Shown here in pieces: positions 26,416-35,030 of a stretch of 64,000 nt of DNA (position 1 is its first letter; each line of letters opens with the position of its first letter). The translations under genes and the position numbers were made by a program. The stretch is taken from contig NZ_JAFFIW010000002.1 of the NCBI RefSeq assembly GCF_018588885.1, forward strand, positions 186,001 to 250,000, read 5' to 3'. The notes below the pieces were generated by a model that was not told the origin of the DNA, did not search any database, and saw only the letters and a program-made list of their open reading frames with translations. Source of the DNA: Mesorhizobium sp. dw_380 (GTDB lineage Bacteria; Pseudomonadota; Alphaproteobacteria; Rhizobiales; Rhizobiaceae).

Positions 26416-28535
26416 GGCTGCGCTCCCCAATAGGAAGCGGGGCTGGTCCAGTTCGGGTCGGCTCCCGCGATCTTGTACCGCCCGATGCGGTTGTTGAGGA
26501 TGCCGCCGACGAAGAGATATCCCTTGTGCTCGCGCATCGAGGTGACCATCGGATGCGCGCCGCCCGTGAGGTCGCCCATCGCCTCAACGATGCCGCCCTT
26601 CTCGTTGAATTTCACCACGCCGCCCGTGTTGATGTTGGGGAACAGCCATTCGTCCTGCGGCAGGCGCCGCGTCATGCGCTTGCGCATGTCGGGATGGCGC
26701 AGCGACAGGTCGAAGCTTGGCGTGCGCATGCCGAGCCACGCCATCCAGTAATTGCCGTCCGACGCCCGGTTGATGTTGTCGGGATATCCAGGCATGTCGC
26801 GGATGACGCATTCGGCGGTGCCGGCCTTCGGCCCTTCCAGCCAGTAGCGATGCACGCGGCAGGCCCAGCTTTCGGCAAAGAACAGCGACTTGCCGTCATG
26901 CGCCACGCACACACCGTTGGTGTAGCGGTAGCCGTCGAGCAGCGTCCTGGTCGAACCATCCTTCGGGTCGTAGACCAGCAGGCGGCCGGTGGCGCGGTTC
27001 TCGATCGAATCCAGCGCCCAGTCATGGGCGTCATAGCGCTTGGTTGAATCCGTGAAATAGATGCGGCCGTCAGGTGCGATGTCGCAGTCATTGGGGTCGC
27101 GCAGCCGCGCATCGTCGACGATCGAGGTCCAGGAGCGCGACGTCTCGGCCGACAGGCGTTTCACTTCCCGCTCCGGCGACACGGAATAGAGTCCCATGGC
27201 GCCGACGCAGCTGATCAAATTGCCTACCTTGTCGAAGGCCAGGCCCAGCGGAAAGCCGCCAATATGGGCAAACACTTCCGATCTGAGATAATCCGGTGCG
27301 AAGAAACGGACGATCTCGCCATGGCGCGTTCCGCAATAGAGATTGTCGTCGCGGTCGATGATGACGTCCTCGGGTCCTTCCAGCTCGCCGAGCCCGATAT
27401 GGTCGGCGGCCGACAGCCGGTTGTCGAGTTCGTATGATGTGCCCGAGCCGGGGACCGCCGACTGCGTTTGGCCCATCTTGAGATAGACCGGCGCGACATA
27501 GACTTCGTTCAGCACCTTATGGCGGTTCTTCAGCCAGCGGATGTCGATGGTGACGGCCACCGCCAGCATGATACCGAGCACCATCTGGTTGGTGCCGGTG
27601 CCGTAGCCCAGCCGGATCAGGCCGTTGGTCATGGTCAAGACGATGATGGCGCCCATCAGCCCCTTGATCACCGAGCCGCGACCGCCGCCGAGGCTGACGC
27701 CGCCGACCACCGCCGCCGTCAGCGCCATGATCTCGAGGTTGAGGCCGGTGCCCGGCCCTGCCCCGCTCAGCCGGCAGGCGATGAGGAAACCGCCGATCGA
27801 GGCGCAGAAGCCGGAAAAGACATAGGTCATGAACACCGTGCGGCGCACGCGGATGCCGGCATTGTGCGCCGAGCGCCTGGAGCCGCCGACCGCCAGCACA
27901 TGCCAGCCGGGCCGCGAACGTGTCAGCGCGACATGGGTGACGATGGCCAGGATGATCGCCAGCCACACCGAGACAGACAGCCCCCAGAAGGTGCTGTCGC
28001 CGATGAAGTCGAGCACATCCGAGGTGGCGGTCGAAAGCTGCACATCGGCTGCATAGGTGGTGACCAGGATGTCGAACAGCGCCCGCCCGAAAATGAAGGT
28101 CACCAGCGTGGTGAGGAAGGCGCGCAGGCGGAGATAGCCGACGAGATAACCGTTGATGGCACCGAAGACGAGGCCGGTGGCGAGCGATGCGGCCAGCGCC
28201 AGCCAGATCGACTGTTCGAGGATGAAGAAGACATAGACGGCGGAAAAGCAGGACAGCGCGAAGATCGAGCCGACCGAGAGATCAATGCCGCCGCCCAGCA
28301 TCACCACGGTCATGCCGGTGACCACCATGGAGAACTCGCCGAGCTGGCGGGTCGATTCCTGCAGCGAGGTCAGCCTGAAGAAACCCGGAATGACCGAGCC
28401 GAACACGCCGAGCGTTGCCACCAGCGCCAGGAACGGAATGGCGTTATCGGTCCAGCGTTTGGTCAGGATCTCGCCGACCAGATGGTCGGGCACGAGATTG
28501 TAGCGCCAGGACTGGAGGCGTTCGCGAAAGGACAT
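26412..28535 (-). CDS. Fusion of CUT2 permease and SMP-30/strictosidine-synthase-like beta-propeller
   Basis: A 707-residue single open frame with two parts. Residues 1-340 are an RbsC-family permease with about eight to ten membrane helices, GGGIDLSVGS at 81-90 and VVGGVSLGGGRGS at 277-288. After a linker (about 341-375), residues 376-707 form a propeller (EGPEDVIIDRDDNLYCGTR, DPNDCDIAPDGRIYFTD, YTNGVCVAHDGKSLFFAES, GGAHPMVTSM). RbsC-type C-termini face the cytoplasm, so the propeller would hang under the channel. The start is ATG 28535; a GTG at 28583 lies inside a hairpin and is less likely. Fusion and free propeller are adjacent in one operon. Confidence 0.88.
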   Translation of the reverse strand: MSFRERLQSWRYNLVPDHLVGEILTKRWTDNAIPFLALVATLGVFGSVIPGFFRLTSLQESTRQLGEFSMVVTGMTVVMLGGGIDLSVGSIFALSCFSAVYVFFILEQSIWLALAASLATGLVFGAINGYLVGYLRLRAFLTTLVTFIFGRALFDILVTTYAADVQLSTATSDVLDFIGDSTFWGLSVSVWLAIILAIVTHVALTRSRPGWHVLAVGGSRRSAHNAGIRVRRTVFMTYVFSGFCASIGGFLIACRLSGAGPGTGLNLEIMALTAAVVGGVSLGGGRGSVIKGLMGAIIVLTMTNGLIRLGYGTGTNQMVLGIMLAVAVTIDIRWLKNRHKVLNEVYVAPVYLKMGQTQSAVPGSGTSYELDNRLSAADHIGLGELEGPEDVIIDRDDNLYCGTRHGEIVRFFAPDYLRSEVFAHIGGFPLGLAFDKVGNLISCVGAMGLYSVSPEREVKRLSAETSRSWTSIVDDARLRDPNDCDIAPDGRIYFTDSTKRYDAHDWALDSIENRATGRLLVYDPKDGSTRTLLDGYRYTNGVCVAHDGKSLFFAESWACRVHRYWLEGPKAGTAECVIRDMPGYPDNINRASDGNYWMAWLGMRTPSFDLSLRHPDMRKRMTRRLPQDEWLFPNINTGGVVKFNEKGGIVEAMGDLTGGAHPMVTSMREHKGYLFVGGILNNRIGRYKIAGADPNWTSPASYWGAQP

Positions 28536-28558
28536 TGGCTGCTGCTGCTCAAGAGAAA

Positions 28559-28586
28559 GAGGTGGCCGAACTGATCCGGCCACCTC
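28559..28586 (-). promoter_or_regulatory. Intercistronic stem-loop after the binding-protein gene
   Basis: Ten-bp arms GAGGTGGCCG/CGGCCACCTC around an 8-nt loop lie 23 bp past the binding-protein stop (28610) and before the fusion permease gene. The position matches the stem-loops at 2938-2972 and 40310-40336. Confidence 0.65.
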
Positions 28587-28609
28587 GGGATTCTATTCGA
28601 CGGCGTGGC

Positions 28610-29635
28610 TTACTTCGCCGCCGCTTCGGCCTGCAGTGCCTTCAGATCCCAGCAGCTGTCGGGCTTGAGGTCGGCCTTGGTCGTCGCCTTCTCCAGCGTG
28701 TAGATGAAGGTGTGCGAGGTGCCGGCCGGCTGGCCGCTCTGCAGCAGGAACTTGATGATGGCGTTCATGTCGCCCGACTGGCGGGCAAGTTCAGTCATCA
28801 CCACGGCGCCGTAAGTACCGTCCTGCAGCTTGTCGCAATCGGCCGCCTTCTCGCCGCCACCGGTGGTGACCAGAAACACCTTGCCGTCGAGCTTGGCGTC
28901 GCGGATCGCTGCCGATGCGCCGGTGGCATCACCATCCCAGAAGTCGATGATCGAGCAGATATCCGAGTTCTGCTGCAGCATCGTCGTCGTCACATTGCGT
29001 GAGGTCGTCGCATCCCAGTTGGAGTCCGGCTTGGCCACGACCTTGAAGTCGGGATGCTTGTCCAGCACCTTCATGATGCCGGCATACTGATAAAGGCTGG
29101 AAGAGTTCGCCTGGTCGCCCTGCACCAGCCCGATCTTCTTTGACGAATTCTCGCCACAGCCCTTGATCGCCGCTTCGGCCTCGAGCTGGCCAAGCCGGTC
29201 CCAGTCGCTGCCGACAAAGGCATCGGCCGGGAAGTTGGCCGGATTGTCGACCAAAAGCACATAGGTGCCGGCGGCCTGCGCCTTCTTCATCAGCTTGGAA
29301 TAGGAGTTGAGGTCCGGTGCGTGGATGATCAGCACGTCAGGCCTGGTGTCGGATGAAATGGCGTCAGTGATCGCCTGCGCGCCGGCATCGACGACCCAGT
29401 TCGGATCGCGCGTCTCGAAAGTGCCGCCCCAGGCCTCGACTTCCTTCTTCAAATAGTGCGCCCAGCCCTGCGCCAGGTCGAAGCCCATCGCCAGCGGCAC
29501 CAGCATGACGCGCTTTCCCTTCAGCGCCTGCGCATAGGCGGCCGGGCCGGGATCGTCGGCGGCGAAGGTCGGCGCCACGAAGGCGGTAACGGCAAGCGCC
29601 GTTGCCGCGGCCATCAGTGTCTTGATCAGTTTCAT
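28610..29635 (-). CDS. Sugar ABC transporter substrate-binding protein (periplasmic)
   Basis: A 341-residue type-1 periplasmic binding protein with a signal peptide (MKLIKTLMAAATALAVTAFVA then PTFA-A). It shows KRVMLVPLAMGFDLAQGW, PDVLIIHAPDLNSYSKLM, AGTYVLLVDNPANFP and TTGGGEKAADCD, all typical of ribose-like binding proteins. ATG 29635 follows AGAGGA. It lies between the first permease (29696-30682) and the permease-propeller fusion, so the importer has two different permeases. The ligand may be a sugar lactone or a compound turned into one, judging by the propeller genes; this is inference. Confidence 0.88.
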   Translation of the reverse strand: MKLIKTLMAAATALAVTAFVAPTFAADDPGPAAYAQALKGKRVMLVPLAMGFDLAQGWAHYLKKEVEAWGGTFETRDPNWVVDAGAQAITDAISSDTRPDVLIIHAPDLNSYSKLMKKAQAAGTYVLLVDNPANFPADAFVGSDWDRLGQLEAEAAIKGCGENSSKKIGLVQGDQANSSSLYQYAGIMKVLDKHPDFKVVAKPDSNWDATTSRNVTTTMLQQNSDICSIIDFWDGDATGASAAIRDAKLDGKVFLVTTGGGEKAADCDKLQDGTYGAVVMTELARQSGDMNAIIKFLLQSGQPAGTSHTFIYTLEKATTKADLKPDSCWDLKALQAEAAAK

Positions 29636-29695
29636 GTCACATCCTCTGGTTTGGTCGTTGTTATCAGCGGCCGGCCCCAACCGTCCGCTTCCGGT

Positions 29696-30682
29696 CTAAA
29701 TGTCACCCTGTTGCGCGGTCTGTTCGTCGCGCGGATTGATAATGCCGTCGACGATGATGGCGCCGAGCAGGATCGCCGCCTTGATGAGGTTCTGGTAGAG
29801 CAGCGGGATGTCGATGATGGTCATGGCATTCAAGAGAATGCCGATCAGCGCCGCACCGACCAGCACGTTGCGCACCCCGCCGCGCCCGCCCGACAGGCCG
29901 ATGCCGCCGATCACCGCCACCAGCACGATGTCGTAAAGGAGTGTCGAATTGACGACGCGGGTGTTGATCGAATGCAGGCTGGCCGCCGTCAGCAGGCCGG
30001 CGATCAGCGCCACGAAAGCGGACAGCACGTAGCGCAGCACCAGCATCGGCCGCACAGGAATGCCGATGTTGCGGGCCGCGATCGGATTGTCGCCGGCGAA
30101 ATAGATGTAGCGGCCCCATTTGGTGTAGCGCAGGAACAGAAAGAACAGGAAGGCGAGGCCCGCAAAGACGAACACCTCGATCGGAATGTCGAGGAAGCGC
30201 AGTCCGCCGAGCAGTTCGACCCAGTGGCCCTGCGGCACCGGCACGGCATCCTGCGTGATCAATTGCGAGCGCACATAGCCGAAGACGAAGGAGCCGGTCG
30301 CCAGCGTCACGAAGATCGCCGGCACGTCGGCATAGGCGACGAGAAAGCCGTTGAGCAGCCCGATGGCGAGCACGCCGGCCAGCACATAGGCGAAAGCCAA
30401 CCCGTCCGAGGTGCCGGTGTTGAGCAATTGCAGGTACCAGGCGACCGACATCGCCATGATCGCCACCGCCGACAGGTCGATGCCGCGGCCGATGATGACG
30501 ACGGCCATGCCGAGCGCCAATATGCCCAGCACCGACACCGAGCGGACGATGGCGACCAGATTGTTGGGGTCGATGAAGCCCGGCAGCCCGATTGCCGCAG
30601 CAACGAACAGCACCACGGCGATGGCAAAGACAATGCCTTCCTGATTCAGGCTCCTGAGGTTCCGCCAGCCGATCGCGTTCAT
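29696..30682 (-). CDS. CUT2 sugar ABC transporter permease (RbsC family)
   Basis: A 328-residue permease and the first gene of the operon ending at 23870. It shows VVIIGRGIDLSAVAIM, a variant of the usual GIDLSVG, and VAVIGGIGLSGGRGG near the end. The ATG at 30682 is preferred because the frame further upstream runs across a perfect 18-bp operator palindrome and a promoter-like sequence. It is expected to pair with the permease half of the fusion protein at 26412-28535. Confidence 0.9.
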   Translation of the reverse strand: MNAIGWRNLRSLNQEGIVFAIAVVLFVAAAIGLPGFIDPNNLVAIVRSVSVLGILALGMAVVIIGRGIDLSAVAIMAMSVAWYLQLLNTGTSDGLAFAYVLAGVLAIGLLNGFLVAYADVPAIFVTLATGSFVFGYVRSQLITQDAVPVPQGHWVELLGGLRFLDIPIEVFVFAGLAFLFFLFLRYTKWGRYIYFAGDNPIAARNIGIPVRPMLVLRYVLSAFVALIAGLLTAASLHSINTRVVNSTLLYDIVLVAVIGGIGLSGGRGGVRNVLVGAALIGILLNAMTIIDIPLLYQNLIKAAILLGAIIVDGIINPRDEQTAQQGDI

Positions 30683-30697
30683 GTCTGTTTTGCCCCG

Positions 30698-30715
30698 ATG
30701 GCAGCGCTGCCATCC
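30698..30715. promoter_or_regulatory. LacI-family operator palindrome
   Basis: GATGGCAGCGCTGCCATC is a perfect 18-bp palindrome, 15 bp upstream of the first permease ATG and just downstream of a promoter-like sequence, a classic repression position. It matches the palindrome at 4355-4368 at 12 of 14 core positions (TGG-T/C-AGCGCT-A/G-CCA). No LacI gene adjoins this operon, so control in trans is likely. Confidence 0.8.
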
Positions 30716-30726
30716 CGAAAGCAAAA

Positions 30727-30755
30727 GCTAATCGGCTCGGCGCCGGTTCGTCAAA
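30727..30755 (-). promoter_or_regulatory. Candidate sigma-70-type promoter of the propeller-importer operon
   Basis: On the minus strand, TTGACG (30750-30755) is followed after 17 bp by TTAGCT (30727-30732). The operator palindrome then begins about 12 bp further on, near the expected transcription start. The -10 box is weak. The rest of the 249-bp gap up to 30931 shows nothing further. Confidence 0.45.
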
Positions 30756-30931
30756 TGAATCCGCGTTCAGAACAAGCGTTGGCGTCGATATTCGCCAAGT
30801 GGACGCATTGATTGCCGAAGCTGGCGCAATGCCCGGAAACTCCTGCATTTTTGGCAATTGGTTGCGCCATCGCAGCGCTTCGCGAAAGCGCCGCGTCAAG
30901 GCGAAAGGATGAGGCGGAATTTATCTCCGCC

Positions 30932-32386
30932 TCAGGCGAGAAAATCCGATTTCAGTTTTCCCGGTGCGTGGCCGGAAACCTCGGCGCCCGCACCGGGCGG
31001 CAGCACGAGAAAGCGCAGTGCGGCGACCAGTCCGATGGCGCCAATCACCAGGAAGGCGATTCGAAAATCGACAAGGTCGAGCGCCGGTCGGTCCCGGGCG
31101 ATCTGCGACAGATTGAGGATCGCCGCCGCTATCGCGACGCCGAACAGCATTGCCACCTGCTGCAGCATCGAGGACAGCGTCGCCGCCGAGCTGCGCTGCG
31201 TCGCATCGATATCGGCGAAAGCCAGAGTGTTCAGTGCCGTGAACTGCATCGAGCGAGACAGGCCGGCGATCAGCATCAGCACAACAACCAACGCCTGCGG
31301 CGTCTGCGGCGAGATCGCGCCGCAAGCCATGATCGAGACCGAGGCGATGATGCCGTTGACGACCATCACCGAGCGGAAACCGAAGCGCCGCAGCGTTGGC
31401 GTCGTCACCGTCTTCATGCCGAGATTGCCGAGGAAATAGGCCAGGATCATCAAGCCGGCATCGACAGGCGAGAGGCCGAAGCCGACCTGGAACAAAAGCG
31501 GCAGCAGGAACGGCGTGGCGTTGATCGCCACCCGGAAAATGGTGCCGGCGGCAAGCGTCGAGATGGCAAAGGTCAGCACCCTGAACGACGACAAATCGAG
31601 CAGCGGATGCGGCGCGCGCCTGAGATGCCGTACCGCCAGCCAGCCAATGACGATGCCAGCCGCGATCAAAAGCACCGTCGGCAGCACGCCATCCCTGGGA
31701 TGAGCGATGCGCTCGAGGCCGTAGAGCAGGCAGGCGAGCCCCAGCGAGGTCAGGAAAAACCCCGGCCAGTCGAGCGGCTTCGGGTCGGCCTCGCGATCGC
31801 CGGGAATGAAGCGCGCGACCAGCGCCAGCCCAATGAGCCCAAGCGGTATGTTGATGAAGAAATTCCAGTGCCAGGACAGATAGGTGGTGATGAAGCCGCC
31901 AAGCACCGGCCCGACCACGGGCGCGAACAGCGCTGGCCAGGTGATCAGCGCGGTGGCGTTGAGCAGTTCGGACTTCGACGCGTTGCGCAGTACGAGAATG
32001 CGGCCGACCGGCGTCATCAGCGCGCTGCCCAGCCCTTGCACGGCGCGAGCGGCGACAAACTCGGTCAGGTTCCTAGAGAAGCCGCAGGCGAGCGAGGCCA
32101 GTGTGAACAGCGCGATCGCCACGAGAAAGATGTTGCGCGCGCCGAACCGGTCGGCAAGCCAGCCCGACAGCGGCACGAACACCGCCATGGTCAGCATGTA
32201 GACGGTGATGCCGATGCTCATCGCCACCGCCGGCACGCCGAAGGAAGCACCCATCTGCGGCAGCGACGTCGAGATGATCGTCGAATCCAGCAGCTGCATG
32301 AAAAAGGCGATGGCGACGATCAGCGCCACGCGCCGCGCATTGGTGGCCGCATCGGGTAAGGCTTCAGTCTCGGGAATGGCAGTCAT
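30932..32386 (-). CDS. MFS multidrug efflux transporter (DHA2 / EmrB-QacA family)
   Basis: A 484-residue, 14-helix drug:proton antiporter. Motif A (GWLADRFGARN), the antiporter motif C (GPVLGGFIT) and STIISTSLPQMGASF in helix 1 identify DHA2. No periplasmic adaptor (HlyD/EmrA) gene accompanies it. ATG 32386 gives the family N-terminus; a longer frame lacks a ribosome site. It is divergent from the cyclodeaminase-like gene. Substrate unknown. Confidence 0.88.
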   Translation of the reverse strand: MTAIPETEALPDAATNARRVALIVAIAFFMQLLDSTIISTSLPQMGASFGVPAVAMSIGITVYMLTMAVFVPLSGWLADRFGARNIFLVAIALFTLASLACGFSRNLTEFVAARAVQGLGSALMTPVGRILVLRNASKSELLNATALITWPALFAPVVGPVLGGFITTYLSWHWNFFINIPLGLIGLALVARFIPGDREADPKPLDWPGFFLTSLGLACLLYGLERIAHPRDGVLPTVLLIAAGIVIGWLAVRHLRRAPHPLLDLSSFRVLTFAISTLAAGTIFRVAINATPFLLPLLFQVGFGLSPVDAGLMILAYFLGNLGMKTVTTPTLRRFGFRSVMVVNGIIASVSIMACGAISPQTPQALVVVLMLIAGLSRSMQFTALNTLAFADIDATQRSSAATLSSMLQQVAMLFGVAIAAAILNLSQIARDRPALDLVDFRIAFLVIGAIGLVAALRFLVLPPGAGAEVSGHAPGKLKSDFLA

Positions 32387-32508
32387 GACGGTACGGGTTT
32401 GAACAGCATTTGGCCGGCTGCGTCCAGACACGGTGCAACAAACTTTCGTGTCGCGCCGCGGCCTGCTATGGGATGGAAGGGGCGACCGAGGAAAGTGCGC
32501 GCAGCAGC

Positions 32509-33510
32509 ATGAGACCCATCTATATCGATTACCTCAACGCCCTCGACATCGAAGCGCTTGCCATGACCGATGGCGAAATCATTGCCGCCGTCGAGGCTGG
32601 CCTTGTCGCGCAGGGCAAGGGCCAGACGGTGATCGAGCCCCGCGTCCATCTCGAACCGGATCCATCTTTCCATGGCCATTTCAATGTCTTGCGCGGTTAT
32701 GTGGCGCCGCTCGACACGGCGGGCGTGAAGATCGTCGGCGATTATGTCGACAATTACCTGCACGGTCTGCCTTCGGAATTCGGCATCCTCAATTTGTTCG
32801 ATCCGCGCACCGGCACGCCGCGCGCCATTCTCGACGCCACGGTCATCACCGACATGCGCACCGGCGCCGTCACCGCCATCGGCGCCAAACATCTGGCAAG
32901 GAAGACCTCCAAGGTGCTGGCCCATATCGGCGCGCGCGGCACTGCGTACTGGAACGTGCGCCTGCTCGACCATCTCTTCGACTTCGACGAGATCCGCGTC
33001 CATTCGCGCCGCCCCGAAAGCCGCGACGGTTTTGCCGCCAAACTCTCCGCCGACCTCGGCAAGAAGGTCACGGCGGTCGCCGACTGGAAGAGCTGCGTCG
33101 AGGGCGCCGACATTGTCGTCGAGGCTTCGCGGCTGCCAGAGCCGCAACCATTGTTGAAGACCGAATGGATCAAGCCCGGTGCACTGGTCGTACCCTATGG
33201 CACGATGAGCGCGGTCGAGCTGTCGCTGACCGACATCATGCAGAAAATGGTCGTCGACGATTGGGGCCAGTGCAAGGGCGGCAAGTTCGGCTCGCTGCGC
33301 GCCCATGTCGAGGCCGGGCGGCTGAGCGAGACGACACTGCATGCCGAGCTCGGCCAGATCGCCGCCGGCCTCAAGGATGGGCGTGAGAGCGACGACGAAA
33401 CGATCCTGTTCTGGCACCGCGGCTTGTCGCTGTCCGACATTGCCTTGGGCAAGGCGATGCTGGCCAAGGCAGGGGAAAAAGGCATCGGCCAGAGGCTGCG
33501 TTTCGCATGA
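32509..33510 (+). CDS. Ornithine cyclodeaminase/mu-crystallin family protein
   Basis: A 333-residue NAD(P)-dependent enzyme of the OCD/mu-crystallin family. The start (MRPIYIDYLNALDIEALAMT), PRVHLEP, the Lys-bearing GVKIVGDYVDNY, AILDATVITDMRTGAVTAIG and the dinucleotide loop (HIGARGTAYWN) fit the family, which includes ornithine cyclodeaminase, ketimine reductases and opine-type dehydrogenases. The nucleotide loop has an extra Arg instead of GxGxxA. It overlaps the ammonia-lyase-like gene by four bases, so the two probably act together on an amino acid. The start could also be ATG 32473. Confidence 0.85.
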   Translation: MRPIYIDYLNALDIEALAMTDGEIIAAVEAGLVAQGKGQTVIEPRVHLEPDPSFHGHFNVLRGYVAPLDTAGVKIVGDYVDNYLHGLPSEFGILNLFDPRTGTPRAILDATVITDMRTGAVTAIGAKHLARKTSKVLAHIGARGTAYWNVRLLDHLFDFDEIRVHSRRPESRDGFAAKLSADLGKKVTAVADWKSCVEGADIVVEASRLPEPQPLLKTEWIKPGALVVPYGTMSAVELSLTDIMQKMVVDDWGQCKGGKFGSLRAHVEAGRLSETTLHAELGQIAAGLKDGRESDDETILFWHRGLSLSDIALGKAMLAKAGEKGIGQRLRFA

Positions 33511-35030
33511 GCGCGCTGGTCCTCACAGGAGCCGGAGCCGGCGTCTGCGTCGGCGATGTCGCCGCCGTTGCCCGCCAGGCACGCAAGGTGGAAATCGGAC
33601 CCGATGTCATCGGCAGGCTGGAGAAGGCGCGGAAGGTGCTCGACCAGGCCGCCGCCTCCGGCCAGCACATCTATGGCCTCAACACCGGTCTCGGCGCCAA
33701 TCTCGGCACATCGGTCGAGGGCGATGCCAGCGCTTTCCAGCGTCAGTTGCTTGAGGGCCGCAGCGGCGCCGTCGGCGAAGCGCTGCCGGTCGAGACCGTG
33801 CGTGCAACCATGCTCGCCCGCGCGGCGATGCTGTCCACCGGCGGCTCCGGCCTTTCGCCTGTCGTGTATGTCGCTTTGGTCGACGCGCTCAACGCCGGCG
33901 TCCATCCGGTGATGCCGTCGCTCGGCTCGATCGGCGCCGGCGACCTGGTGCTGATGACGGGGCTCGCGCGTCTGCTGATCGGTGAAGGCGAGGCCGACTA
34001 TCAGGGCCGGCGCATGCCGGCGGCCAAGGCGCTGATGATGGCGCGCCTTGCGCCGGTCAGCCTGGCCCCCAAGGACGGCCTGTCGCTGATCAACGCCTCG
34101 GCGGCATCGGCCGGCAGCGGCGCGCTTGCGGTGACGGATGCGCTGTCGGCGCTGGCCCAACAGCAGCAGGCGGGCGCGCTGACCATGGAAGGCATCGGCG
34201 CCAACCGCACCATTCTCGATCCGCGCCTGCATATGGCGCGCCCGGCCGCCGGTCAGCAGGAGGCTGCCAAGGCGCTGCACGATCTGCTCGCCCGCGATGA
34301 GGCACCGGCACCGACCACTATACAGGACCCACTGTCGATCCGTTGCATGCCGTCGATCCATGGCGCGCTGATCGAGGCGATCGGCCAGGCAAAGCGCGCC
34401 GTCGAGATCGAGCTCAACGCCGCCGCTGACAACCCGCTGGTGCTGGGTGAAGACGGCGTGGTGATGTCGACCGGCAATTTCCACACAGCTGGGCTCTCGC
34501 TCGCCTTCGAGACGCTCGGCCTGGCGGTCGCGCAATGCGCCGCGGCGAGCGTCGCCCGCTTCATCCAGCTCACCGGTTCGGGCCGCAACGGCTTGCCCAA
34601 ATATCTGTCGCCCATCGGCGGCGCGTCGGCTGGCTTCGTGCCGCTGCAGAAGACGGCGACATCGATCCTGGCCGCCATCCGCCACAAAGCCAATCCGGTG
34701 ATGCTCGATTTTCTCCCGGTTTCGGAAGGCGTCGAGGATCACGCGACCCAGTCACCCCTCGCCGTTTCGAAATGCGCCGCCATGATCGCGCTGTGGCGGC
34801 GGCTGATCGCTTTCGAATTAATGGCAGCTGCGCAGGCAATAGACCTGCGCGACGGGTTCACGCCGGGGCCACACGCCGCCGCTGTGCATGCTGCGATACG
34901 CACGCTCGTCCCTGCCCTTAGGGAAGACCGGCCGCTCGGCATCGACGCCGAAGCCCTCCATGCCGCGCTCGCCGGCGGGCATTGGCAGCCGGGTCTAGCC
35001 CCGGCCAACCTTGTCCAGGAACAGGCGTAG
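33507..35030 (+). CDS. HAL/PAL-family ammonia-lyase homologue lacking the MIO triad
   Basis: A 507-residue protein of the histidine/phenylalanine ammonia-lyase superfamily. Family landmarks are present: YGLNTGLG near residue 56, QDPLSIRCMPSIHG, ELNAAADNPLV, STGNFHTAG and VEDHATQSPL. The loop that should read G-S-V-G-A-S-G-D-L, from which the methylidene-imidazolone cofactor forms, instead reads GSIGAGDL (residues 140-147), so the cofactor serine is missing. The codons are clear (GGC TCG ATC GGC GCC GGC GAC). It may be a lyase with altered chemistry, an isomerase or a non-catalytic homologue. It is coupled to the cyclodeaminase gene; its 3' end overlaps the convergent PanB-like gene by 36 bp. 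Confidence 0.85.
   Translation: MSALVLTGAGAGVCVGDVAAVARQARKVEIGPDVIGRLEKARKVLDQAAASGQHIYGLNTGLGANLGTSVEGDASAFQRQLLEGRSGAVGEALPVETVRATMLARAAMLSTGGSGLSPVVYVALVDALNAGVHPVMPSLGSIGAGDLVLMTGLARLLIGEGEADYQGRRMPAAKALMMARLAPVSLAPKDGLSLINASAASAGSGALAVTDALSALAQQQQAGALTMEGIGANRTILDPRLHMARPAAGQQEAAKALHDLLARDEAPAPTTIQDPLSIRCMPSIHGALIEAIGQAKRAVEIELNAAADNPLVLGEDGVVMSTGNFHTAGLSLAFETLGLAVAQCAAASVARFIQLTGSGRNGLPKYLSPIGGASAGFVPLQKTATSILAAIRHKANPVMLDFLPVSEGVEDHATQSPLAVSKCAAMIALWRRLIAFELMAAAQAIDLRDGFTPGPHAAAVHAAIRTLVPALREDRPLGIDAEALHAALAGGHWQPGLAPANLVQEQA

Noticed and set aside
28536..28583. GTG start at 28583 for the permease-propeller fusion
   Set aside because: It lies inside the intercistronic hairpin and would add a non-family peptide; ATG 28535 begins at the normal permease N-terminus.
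30812..32359. A 515-codon open frame on the plus strand
   Set aside because: Antisense to the DHA2 transporter; extreme Arg/His/Gln/Asp composition and no recognisable domain.
33195..34742. A 515-codon open frame on the minus strand
   Set aside because: Antisense to the ammonia-lyase-like and cyclodeaminase-like genes, which are well supported by family motifs.
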